Assembly: GCA_026770585.1 (NCBI GenBank)
Contig: MU646519.1
Span: 273,938-286,779, forward strand
Origin: Baffinella frigidus
Lineage: Eukaryota; Cryptophyceae; Cryptomonadales; Baffinellaceae
DNA length: 12,842 nucleotides
Direction: 5' to 3'
In this document: in pieces, positions 6,758 through 12,732 of the stretch
How the letters are laid out: each line of letters begins with the position of its first letter
Position numbering within the stretch: the first letter of the stretch is position 1
The notes under the pieces: generated by a model
The model's database searches: none
What the model was told of the DNA's origin: nothing
The model's input: the letters and a program-made list of their open reading frames with translations, nothing else
Program-made: the position numbers and the translations under genes

Positions 6758-9700
6758 GTGCGCTTTCCAGTTCCCCCTTCCCGCGCCTCCATTGCCTTTC
6801 TTCAGCGTGCGTTTGGTGTTGTTCGAAAATCCAAACAGCCCTCACTCGGCGCTTGCAGCTGGAGGAGAAACAAAGGTGTGGGTCGCGTGGGTGCTGGGCT
6901 ACGAAGCTGGGCAGAGTGTCTTTGCTCTGGTGCAGCCGCCACGGCTGCAGGGCGGAGAAGGCTGCGGCAGGCGGGTGTAGAGTCCTTGCGACTGCAGCGT
7001 GTAAGCAGCTCTTGCTTCGAAACATTCCAGCGGGGTGCAGCAAGTAGGCACTCCAAAGACCACGAATCTACCGGGGGATCCAGTACCAATCCCGCTCCTG
7101 GCAGCTCGCACCACTCCCCACCCGCCATCCTTGGTGCGGCTGCTAGCATCGAGCAGCCCGCGCGTCTGACCCCGAATCTACCGGGGGATTCGGCACCCAC
7201 TCCGCTCTGGGGAGCTTGCACCACCCCCCACACTCCAGCGCGTCTGCTACCCTCCCGCATCCCGCGCGTCTGAACACCCACGCGTGCGCAGACTTCCTCT
7301 GCCCGCTGACCGCCAACACCTACGGGCTCGAGTTCGTCGAGTTCCGGTGAGTTGCTCCCCGTGTCCTAGCTCTGCCTCACTCGGGTTGACCGATTTTTCT
7401 CAACATGACACGCTGGGTTTGCTGTTCAAATCTGTCAACTTTGACGCGGGAAAGAGCCCGGGCTCACCAGATTGGTGAGCTCAGATAGACTGCGACAACG
7501 CTAGGTCTTCCGAGCTTCCCAGTGAACGGCAGGAGGGAGCCCGGCAGGGCTCTCTTTTGAAGACCAGCCCTCTTAAACTAAAGAGCTTCCTTCGAATGGC
7601 CAATCCTCGATTTGCCGATCCGTCCAGGTTCGTAGCTCTCCCTGAAAGAGCTTACGGGGATGGCCGTGACTTTTGAGGCGTCTGCTCCACACGCCTTTTC
7701 GAATCATGGGAAGGATCGGGCGGGTGGTGTATCTCCACCCAGGGCTCTTCGGTGGGGTTTCCATGTGCGTTTTTGGAGCCATTATTGCGTTCTTGGAGCC
7801 GTTAATGTGGTCGTGTGTCCACTTTTTGGCCGAGAGTGTATCTCTTACGCCCCTCCGGTGTGTGTACGGCTGTGCAGTTGTACAGTTAGGTGTACAGCTG
7901 TACAGTAGTACAGTCAGCTGTACAGCTGTACAGTAGTACAGTCAGCTGTACAGCTTTACAGGTGCACAGTCAGCTGTACAGTTTCAGGCGTTCAATTAGG
8001 TGTGCCCTAAATCGTAAGCCCTATCTCGGTACCAGGGCACGAAAACCCTAGATCCTGAACCCTAGCCCACTTCCAGGATACGAGAACTGGTTAGGTGACA
8101 CTTAGTTGTGCCCTAAATCCTGAGCCCTAACCCCGGTTCCAGGATACGAGAATTGGACGGCAGGCAAAGAACGCTCTACCATGTCAAGAAGCCTGAGGAC
8201 GCCGTGAGAGCCCCTCCAAATCCTAGACCCTCTAAACTTTAGTGCCCCTCTAAACTTGAATCGCCTGTTCGGCTGGTTGGAATGGGGGTGCAGCTTTATA
8301 GGATAACGGCCTGAAAATGGGGTAGTTAGGCATACGGCATTGCCTAGGACCTCCTACCGTAGGCCGAGGGATCCTAGGACCAAAAAGTCTCGGAGGTCCC
8401 TAGGCAATGCCGTAGGCCTAACTACCCCATTTTCAGGCCGTTACCCTACTAGAATGGGGGTGCAGCTGTGAGAGCGCTGAGTGGGCTGCGAGAGCATTGA
8501 AGCTTTGCTTGTCTGAAAGGGGTGTTCTGATAGGGTTTTTTTAGTCAACACCCTGCCAGGTTCAGTTAACCGCCGGACTGGTTGAGTCCACACTAAACCT
8601 TGAGTGCAACTTCCGGTGAGTTGCACCCTACACCATAAACCACACACCATACGGGTCCCTAAACCCTACACACTAAACCGTCAACAACAAACCCGAAAAC
8701 CCCAACCACCCGGCAGCCAACGGAGCCCATCGTGGACCTCCTCCCCCTAGGTGGACAGGGTAGTTAGCCACTTCATTCGCCCCGTAGGCTCAGCTGAAAA
8801 GGGGGCGCAACCCCGCCACGTTCAGTCAACAGCCTGTCAGATTCAGTCAACCGCCTGGCCGGTTCACACTAAAAGCCCTAATAAACTCTCATAACCCCTG
8901 CAGTCCTTTCTACGGTAGGGCGTGTCGTTGGCACATGTTGGGAGGAATTAAAACCTACAGGACCTAAAGGACCTGAAGGACCCCTCATAAACCATCAACC
9001 CCCGGCAGGCTATCGAGCCGATCGTGGACCTCCCCCCCGAACTGGAGCGCCAGTACCGCCTCATCCAGTACCAGGTTACGAGCCCCCCCCCCCCCAGAAT
9101 GTTGACCACACTCCCTCAACCCTTCCTGTTGCGAGCTTCTAAACCCTGCACCACACACCACACACCACACACCACACACCACACACCGCACACCGCACAC
9201 CGCACACCATGCACCATACCCCATGCACCATACCCCATACCCCATGTGCATGGTGTGCGGTGTAGGGTGTAGGGTGTAGGGTGTAGGGTGTAGGGTGTAG
9301 GGTGGTACAGGGTGGTCCGCATGCGGACCTCATCCAGTAGCAGGTTACGAGTCCCCCTGCCCCCAGGCGGGCCCGTCCTAGCAGTATGCCCCTGTCTTCC
9401 ATCCTTCCCCTTCTCGGGCCTGTCCTAGCGAGGAGCGCCAGTACCGCCTCATCCAGTACCAGGTTACGAGCCTCCCCCCCAGAATGTTGACCACAATCAG
9501 GTTACGAGCCCCCCCCCTCCTCCCCTTTGAGGAACCAGTCGCGTCTCAACGGCCCGAGGCAGGCTCGTGGGAGCCCCTAAATCCTGCACCCTGCACCATA
9601 AACCATACACCATACGGGCCCGTCCTAGCCTCATGTCACCGTGTCGTTCAGTGCAAGGTTACGAGCCCCGCCTTGGATTTTAGGGTTGAGGCTGCTGCGG

Positions 9701-12237
9701 GAGCGGCGGCGTGAGGTGGGGCGGCAGTAGACCCATGGAAGGCTCTTGAAATAGTCGACAGCCTGGGACGCTCAACCGCTCGCTGCAAAACTAATCCGCG
9801 TAGACCCTGCCACGCCAGAGGGCTCGAAACATCCACGTTTGACACCTTTCAGGGGAAATCCCCTGAACACTTGAGTGGACGACGCCAGATCTGGCGTGGA
9901 TCAGGCGTCGGTTTCCCTCGAGCCCTCTGGCGTGGTAAGCCCTACACCCGGAGCGGCGGTAGCGCGTGGTCTAGCTGCAGGTGCGGTTTTGCGGTCTGGG
10001 GTGCACAGTTGACGGTTTCGGGTTTCGGATTGAGGGCCTGGGCTCCCCCGTGCCGCTTGGTTGCAGCGCAGGGGGATGCGTCAGGGCAGACGCGCGCGTA
10101 CCCCAGAGGCCAGAGGGGCATGGAAGGGTGAGGGTGTAGGGTGTAGACAGGGTTCAGGGGTTCGGGGTTAGGCAGGTTTAGACAGGGTGTCTGGGGTGCG
10201 CGAGTGCCCGAGGGGGGCGTCGGTTGGCTCAGAGTGAACTCGTAGACGGCCCGGATCTTGCCTGTGCCTGGGACGGCCCGGATCTTGCCTGTGTCTGGGA
10301 GGCTCGCGCGTCTAGACGCGCGAGTACCCGAGAGGGGCGTGGGTTCCCCCGTGCCGCTGGACTGCAGCGCAGTGGTGGTGGTTGAGGGCAGTTTCCCGAG
10401 TTTCCCGAGCACCGTCGAAGGGCACCTGCTCCGGGCGTTGAGCGGAAGGCAACGCCCGGCACAGGGGCGGTCAGATGTAATCCCGCCGAGTATTCATACT
10501 GAATACGGTTTTGGTGTATCTTGAGGGTAGAAATAAGACAGTCGTCTATCTAGACCTCATTTAGGGCCTTAAGATACACCAAAAGATACACCAAAATCGG
10601 ATCGGAGATCCCCGAAATCGTATTCATTATGAAATCGTATTCATTATGAATACTCGTCCGGATGAGATCCGTTGTTTGCCAAGCCTCTGCGAACGAAATA
10701 TCTCCAGCCCCCACACCCTGTCTCCAAACCCCACACCCTGTCTCCAAACCCCACACCCTGGCTAAACCCTACACCCTAACCCCTGGCTACCCCCCACAGC
10801 CTAACCCCGGCCTAAACTCTGAACTCTAAACCCTAAACCCCAAACCCTAAACCCTGTATGACTCTGGGTAGGTGACAGTCTAGAGCATCTGTTGCTCTCG
10901 TGTCGCCTCCCCCACTGAACCCTACACCCCACACCCTACACCCTACACCCTACACCCTACACCCTACACCAAACTAGGTCACTGAACAGTCTGCTGACAT
11001 ACATACAACACGCCTGAACAGTTCCCCGCAGACATGCTCTCGGTGGACACGGTCGGGACCTCGCTGGTCTTCACTAAACCCTGTCTAACCCCACACCAGA
11101 TCCACACCCTGCACCCTGCACCCTGCACCCTGCACCCTGCACCCTGCACCCTGCACCCTACACCCTGTGTCCTTATCTTCAGGATACCTGCCCGGCCAGC
11201 TGACACACACTAGGCCACTTACCGGTCTGCTGACGTACGTACGACCCTAACGCGGCTCCCTAACGCCTGTCTGACCCCCAACACGGATGCAGTTTCCCGC
11301 GGACATGCTCTCGGTGGACACGGTCGGGACCTCGCTGGTCTTCACGGTTGGGGACAAGGAGGTGCACCCTAACCCGTGACCCCCAACCCGCGTAACCCCT
11401 GATCCCTAAACCGCGCCAACCCTAATCCCTAAACCGCGCCAACCCGCATCCCTAAACCGCGTTAACCATCACCCATAAACCGCGTAAACCTTGAACCACA
11501 ACCCTGACGCTTGAACCCTCAACTCTGAACCCTAAACCCTAAACCCTAAACCCTAAACCCTAAACCCTAAACCCTAAACCCAGGTGCCGTCGTTCCGGAT
11601 GATTGAGCGCCACTACTTCCGCAACAAGCTCCTCAAGTCAACTCCCCACACCCTTCACCCTACACCCTACACCCTACACCCCAATCGTACTGCGCAGCAC
11701 ACCCATTTCAGACAACCGAGGCCGCCCCCGGAACCCCAGACCCTCAACCCTCAACGCACAGCACAGCCCAACCATTTCAGGTAACTAAACCCGAACCCTG
11801 AACCCCAAAATCCCGAAACCGGAACCCTAAACGTGCAAGCACACCCATTTCAGATAATTGAACCCAAACACTGGTCACTGAATCCTGCAGCCTGAACCCC
11901 AAACCCTACACAGGTCGTTCGACTTCACGCGGGGGTTCTGCATATGCCGCACTCGACCAACACCTTAATCCGGGGAAACGATCGACAACATCACTTCCCC
12001 GGCAACGAAATTTACTACACAGTTGGGCCGTACTAGCAACAGTAAAGCCATCTGTGTAGTAATTTTCGTTTCCAGGAGAGTGACATTTCCAATAATTTTC
12101 GTTGCCGCGAGAGTGATGTTTCCAACCGCTTCCGCAGGTCGTTCGACTTCACGCTCGGGTTCTGCATGCCGCACTCGACCAACACCTGGGAAGTTATCTA
12201 CTCTCTCCCCCCGGTCCCCTCCCCCCTCCCCCATGTT
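6700..12237 (+). CDS. UNC119: UNC119-family lipid-binding chaperone, seven visible exons, 3' end outside window
   Basis: This is a spliced gene: join 6700-6757, 7292-7346, 8143-8203, 9009-9074, 11293-11361, 11584-11636, 12138-12237. The spliced length is 462 nt, 154 codons, with exact phase continuity and GT-AG at all six introns (534, 796, 805, 2218, 222 and 501 nt). The protein matches the UNC119/PDE6-delta beta-sandwich fold. FTVGDKE and FRMIERHYFRNKLLKS separate it from PDE6D, which shares only the later FGF..P.STNTW region. UNC119 proteins bind the myristoylated N-terminus of cargo (transducin alpha, NPHP3, Src kinases) and release it in the cilium through ARL3-GTP; that role here is inferred from the family. 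The N-terminus is short compared with animal UNC119, which has a disordered leader. About 35-40 C-terminal residues, including the expected SDSFYFV and HNKA.Y motifs, were not found before 12842. The start, the exon 7 donor and the missing last exon are the uncertain parts. Confidence 0.9.
7061..7236 (+). repeat. 110-bp tandem duplication in intron 1
   Basis: About 65 bases beginning ACGAATCTACCGGGGGAT at 7062 recur at 7172 with scattered changes (offset 110). The short string GCGCGTCTG also recurs at about 7161, 7238 and 7263. No coding similarity was found. The rest of intron 1 (6758-7060) shows only ordinary GC-rich sequence. Confidence 0.75.
7292..7346 (+). CDS. UNC119: UNC119 exon 2
   Basis: The acceptor is GTGCGCAG ending at 7291 and the donor is a full-consensus GTGAGT at 7347. 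The split GAC codon is completed here and the exon reads (D)FLCPLTANTYGLEFVEF(R), matching the animal UNC119 pattern GDYLC.P..N.Y.I.FV.F(K). It is 55 nt long and begins in phase 1. The last two bases, CG, join the G of exon 3 to make arginine. A 14-nt copy of its donor region (TTCCGGTGAGTTGC) recurs at 8610 in intron 3. Confidence 0.9.
7891..7982 (+). repeat. 28-bp TGTACAG minisatellite in intron 2
   Basis: Three 28-bp units start at 7891, 7919 and 7947. The first two are identical and the third has a few changes, and a partial unit follows. Each contains TGTACAGCTGTACAG, itself a near-perfect palindrome, so the tract can form small hairpins. It lies 160-250 bp before exon 3. Intron 2 between 7347 and 7878 shows nothing else I can name. 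Confidence 0.85.
8071..8090 (+). pseudogene. Echo of UNC119 exon 3 acceptor and first 14 exon bases
   Basis: TTCCAG followed by 14 bases matching the start of exon 3 at 13 of 14 positions. It then diverges (TTAGGTGAC), so it cannot encode the rest of the exon. It sits in a local tandem duplication: GTGCCCTAAATC and the following intron bases occur at about 8001 and again at about 8107. It could act as a decoy 3' splice site 66 bp before the real one. Confidence 0.75.
8143..8203 (+). CDS. UNC119: UNC119 exon 3
   Basis: The acceptor is GGTTCCAG ending at 8142 and the donor is GTGAGA at 8204, phase 0 at the end. After the completed arginine codon it reads IRELDG followed by RQRTLYHVKKPEDA. This matches the UNC119 pattern IRDMDSG.TVLFEIKKP, where IRDxDSG and KKP are family landmarks. 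Two extra residues lie between the glycine and TLYHV compared with human UNC119. The acceptor and first 14 exon bases are echoed 66 bp upstream, at 8071-8090, and there is a more diverged third copy around 8031-8045. Confidence 0.9.
8280..8467 (+). mobile_element. MITE-like foldback flanked by 16-bp direct repeats, intron 3
   Basis: The two arms (about 8301-8354 and 8392-8447) are inverted copies of each other, differing at only a few positions and including ACGGCCTGAAAATGGGGTAG. They enclose a short loop region. GAATGGGGGTGCAGCT occurs perfectly at 8280-8295 and 8452-8467, directly outside the arms, like a long target-site duplication. There is no open frame inside, so it would be non-autonomous. 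Confidence 0.7.
8543..8755 (+). repeat. Intron 3 tandem duplication, upstream unit, with exon 4 5' echo
   Basis: This stretch matches 8824-9037, offset 281-292 bp. It begins with AGTCAACA.CCTG.CAG.TTCAGT and ends with an acceptor-like ACCCGGCAG (to 8716) followed by 34 bases resembling the start of exon 4. In the same phase the echo reads PTEPIVDLLPL against AIEPIVDLPPEL. It lacks the second half of the exon and its donor. The downstream unit also carries a dispersed-repeat copy (8900-8980) that this unit lacks. The donor-region echo of exon 2 lies at 8610-8623. Confidence 0.75.
8900..8980 (-). repeat. Dispersed repeat family R1, partial copy, intron 3
   Basis: On the minus strand this reads CCTTTAGGTCC.GTAGGTTTTAATT..TCCCAACATG..CCAACGACACGCCCTACCGTAGAAAG, matching the first half of the copies at 3457, 4564 (inverted) and 5774. 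It ends 29 bp before exon 4. Confidence 0.75.
9009..9074 (+). CDS. UNC119: UNC119 exon 4
   Basis: The acceptor is CCCGGCAG ending at 9008. The exon has 22 whole codons, phase 0 at both ends, and encodes AIEPIVDLPPELERQYRLIQYQ. This fits the animal UNC119 stretch containing RRDLDP..GR.VRYQF, and exon 5 supplies the following phenylalanine exactly. The donor is GTTACG, weaker than the GTGAGT class, and the string GGTTACGAG recurs four times downstream. Its 5' half is echoed 292 bp upstream (8717-8750) and its 3' half downstream (9432-9495 and shorter copies). Because the echoes cover opposite halves, only this copy holds the complete exon. Confidence 0.92.
9141..9312. repeat. Telomere-like/ACACC repeat tract with strand switch, intron 4
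   Basis: A C-rich tract (CCCTGCACC, then ACACACC and ACCGCAC units) runs to about 9244. It switches abruptly to a G-rich tract of TGTAGGG heptamers from 9262 to about 9302. A perfect 18-bp inverted repeat (9197-9214 and 9246-9263) spans the switch. The G-rich half is the reverse complement of the CCCTACA variant found elsewhere in the window. Confidence 0.85.
9328..9670 (+). repeat. Cluster of exon 4 3'-end and donor echoes in intron 4
   Basis: 9432-9495 repeats 9044-9110 almost exactly. It covers the last 31 bases of exon 4, the GTTACGAG donor, a C-tract and AGAATGTTGACCACA. Shorter copies of the exon end and donor (..CCTCATCCAGTA.CAGGTTACGAG, then only GGTTACGAGCC) sit at 9328-9352, 9498-9510 and 9656-9670. 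A second short motif, GGGCC(C/T)GTCCTAGC, recurs at about 9366, 9417 and 9617 between them. None can encode a complete exon. Confidence 0.8.
9810..9935. mobile_element. MITE-like foldback, intron 4
   Basis: CCACGCCAGAGGGCTCGA at 9810 is matched by its reverse complement ending at 9935. Inside are two small palindromes, CAGGGGAAATCCCCTG and CGCCAGATCTGGCG. The string CCAGAGGGCTCGAA also occurs at about 5465, outside the gene. There is no coding potential. Confidence 0.65.
10041..10388. repeat. Mixed short direct repeats in intron 4
   Basis: CTCCCCCGTGCCGCTTGG..GCAGCGCA at 10041 recurs at about 10346. GCGCGAGT.CCCGAG.GGGGCGT occurs at about 10198 and 10318. A 27-bp unit containing ACGGCCCGGATCTTGCCTGT is tandem at 10246 and 10273. 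G-rich telomere-like heptamers (GGGTGTA, GGGTTCA) lie at 10128-10170. Open frames across this stretch are compositional. Confidence 0.65.
10487..10656. mobile_element. MITE-like foldback, intron 4
   Basis: CGAGTATTCATACTGAATACG at the left end is matched by the reverse complement of CGTATTCATTATGAATACTCG at the right end, with one mismatch. The inner arms share TTTTGGTGTATCTT. The right arm holds internal duplications: CGTATTCATTATGAAAT starts twice and AGATACACCAAAA is doubled. It is AT-rich compared with its surroundings and has no open frame. Confidence 0.75.
10710..10970 (+). repeat. Telomere-like heptamer tracts, intron 4
   Basis: 10710-10860 holds CCCCACACCCTG, CCCTAAA and related heptamers. 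10919-10970 is a nearly pure CCCTACA array. Between them, 10861-10915 is non-repetitive. The C-rich strand is on plus, opposite to the G-rich tract near 9262-9302 in the same intron. Confidence 0.85.
10973..11075 (+). pseudogene. Partial duplicate of UNC119 exon 5 with its upstream intron
   Basis: This is the upstream unit of a tandem duplication whose other unit is 11209-11345. Bases 11022-11075 repeat the first three quarters of exon 5 after an ACAG acceptor, in the same phase. Only two bases differ, both synonymous (TTT/TTC, GCG/GCA). The copy stops at TTCAC and continues into TAAACCCTG, so the VGDKE end and the donor are absent. The flanking intron bases (CTGCTGAC.TAC.TAC) match less well than the exon part. 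Confidence 0.85.
11107..11167 (+). repeat. CCCTGCA heptamer array, intron 4
   Basis: Seven CCCTGCA units in tandem are followed by CCCTACA. The tract lies between the two exon 5 duplication units and is absent from the second. Confidence 0.9.
11293..11361 (+). CDS. UNC119: UNC119 exon 5
   Basis: The acceptor is CGGATGCAG ending at 11292 and the donor is GTGCAC at 11362. The exon has 23 whole codons, phase 0 at both ends. It encodes FPADMLSVDTVG followed by TSLVFTVGDKE. Spliced to exon 4 it gives IQYQ-FPADML, the same length as animal VRYQ-FTPAFLRLRQVG.TVEFTVGDK. FTVGDK is one of the most conserved UNC119 strings. The first 54 nt (53 of them alignable) are duplicated at 11022-11075, but the last quarter of the exon and its donor are missing there, so this is the usable copy. 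Confidence 0.95.
11362..11583 (+). repeat. Intron 5, made largely of telomere-like repeats
   Basis: From 11365 the intron consists of CCCTAA-type units. CCCTAAACCGCG..AACC occurs several times at about 17-22 bp spacing, then seven perfect CCCTAAA heptamers at 11530-11578 run into the acceptor CCCAG. The whole 222-nt intron appears to be repeat-derived. Confidence 0.85.
11584..11636 (+). CDS. UNC119: UNC119 exon 6, carrying the FRMIERHYFR signature
   Basis: The exon encodes VPSFRMIERHYFRNKLL plus AA, and the G of exon 7 completes lysine. FRMIERHYFR..LLKSFDF is the strongest UNC119 family signature. The acceptor AG at 11582-11583 follows directly on seven perfect CCCTAAA telomere-like heptamers (11530-11578), so the 3' splice-site region is built from that repeat. 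The donor reads GTCAAC at 11637. It is weak, but phase and homology require it. The length is 53 nt. Confidence 0.95.
11650..11685 (+). repeat. CCCTACA heptamers, intron 6
   Basis: About four CCCTACA-type units lie just downstream of the exon 6 donor. ACACCCATTTCAGA recurs at 11699 and 11840, with a related CAACCATTTCAGG at 11768. The rest of 11686-11913 is CCCTAAA-like sequence of low order. Confidence 0.75.
11914..11965 (+). pseudogene. Damaged duplicate of UNC119 exon 7
   Basis: It follows CCCTACACAG and repeats the first 50 bases of exon 7, with two substitutions (CTC to CGG) and a two-base AT insertion after TTCTGCAT. The insertion shifts the frame and the match ends at CAACACCT. It lies 224 bp before the intact exon. 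The two are separated by a foldback element (11974-12121). Confidence 0.85.
11974..12121. mobile_element. Foldback element between the two exon 7 copies
   Basis: AACATCACTTCCCCGGCAACGAAA.TTACTACACAG (11987-12022) is matched by inverted CTGTGTAGTAATTTTCGTTTCC (from 12052). Part of the right arm is repeated once more at 12091-12121 (AATAATTTTCGTTGCCGCGAGAGTGATGTTTCC). The loop is about 28 bp. It is AT-richer than the surrounding intron. Confidence 0.7.
12138..12237 (+). CDS. UNC119: UNC119 exon 7, 3' boundary provisional
   Basis: The acceptor is CGCTTCCGCAG ending at 12137. After completing the lysine it encodes SFDFTLGFCMPHSTNTWE then VIYSLPPVPSPLPHV. SFDF.FGFC.P.S.NT.E.IYD.PP is the matching animal UNC119 segment, and coding is well supported through SLPP (to 12213). 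I place the end at 12237 because GTGAGC there is the best donor in frame and phase 0. GTCCCC at 12214 is an alternative. Reading on reaches TGA at 12250, which would cut the conserved C-terminus, so another exon is expected past the window. A damaged copy lies at 11914-11965. Confidence 0.85.
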
Positions 12238-12264
12238 GTGAGCCTCGTTTGAGCCTCATGGTGT

Positions 12265-12330
12265 GAGCTTCATATCCTTCCCATATTCTTCCTTATTCTT
12301 CCTATATTCTTCCATATTCTTCCCACTAAT
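12265..12330 (+). repeat. Pyrimidine-rich ATATTCTTCC repeat
   Basis: Five degenerate units of CATATTCTTCC/TTATTCTTCC, about 10-12 bp each, lie just downstream of exon 7. CACTAAT and then TTCCAG at 12346 follow, so this could be the branch and tract region of intron 7. The sequence after that AG shows no UNC119 similarity. Confidence 0.6.
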
Positions 12331-12494
12331 TTCAAAAATTCCAGTTTTTTAGCAACCTCGTGTGTACGGGGCGTGGAGCCCCCCCCCGCCCATGCTCCAA
12401 GGCTGCACCTACCCTGGAGCCAACCGTGCCCGGTTCAGACGATGCACCCAAAAGATCGGTGCGCCTCTACAACGCAGGCCCCCTCGGTTTGCAC

Positions 12495-12712
12495 GTTTCG
12501 CACCTGGAACAACAGGTTGAACAACGCCGCCCGGTGCGTTTGGTGGTAGTATTTCCATCTCCGGTGCGGGCTCGTTCTTGAGGCTCATAGACATGGTATC
12601 ACTCGACTCAAGGCTAAAGGGCCTATCTAGGACCTGTATCGAGAGTAATAACGAAGAGAAGAAGTTTCGCACCTGCAACACCAGGTTGAACGACGCCGCC
12701 CGGCGCGGTTGG
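12495..12712 (+). repeat. Direct repeat pair offset by 169 bp
   Basis: GTTTCGCACCTG.AACA.CAGGTTGAAC.ACGCCGCCCGG.GCG occurs at 12495-12543 and 12664-12712. The sequence between includes an open frame on the minus strand that resembles no family I recognise. From 12345 to 12730 no gene can be supported. Confidence 0.75.
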
Positions 12713-12732
12713 TCTTCAACCCTGAGCACCGA

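Noticed and set aside
6454-7047. 197-codon open frame over exon 1 and intron 1
   Set aside because: Only 6700-6757 shows homology; the frame reads through the donor at 6758, and exon 2 continues the protein exactly. The antisense frames 6426-7043 and 6802-7281 are GC-rich shadows.
8717-8750. Upstream exon 4 copy as the real exon
   Set aside because: It keeps phase and EPIVDL but lacks the QYRLIQYQ half needed to join exon 5; 9009-9074 is complete.
9942-10412. 156-codon minus-strand frame
   Set aside because: Lies in intron 4 over short direct repeats and telomere-like heptamers, with no domain similarity.
11182-11202. Acceptor-like CTTATCTTCAG as an extra exon
   Set aside because: Exons 4 and 5 align to UNC119 without a gap, so no exon is needed between them.
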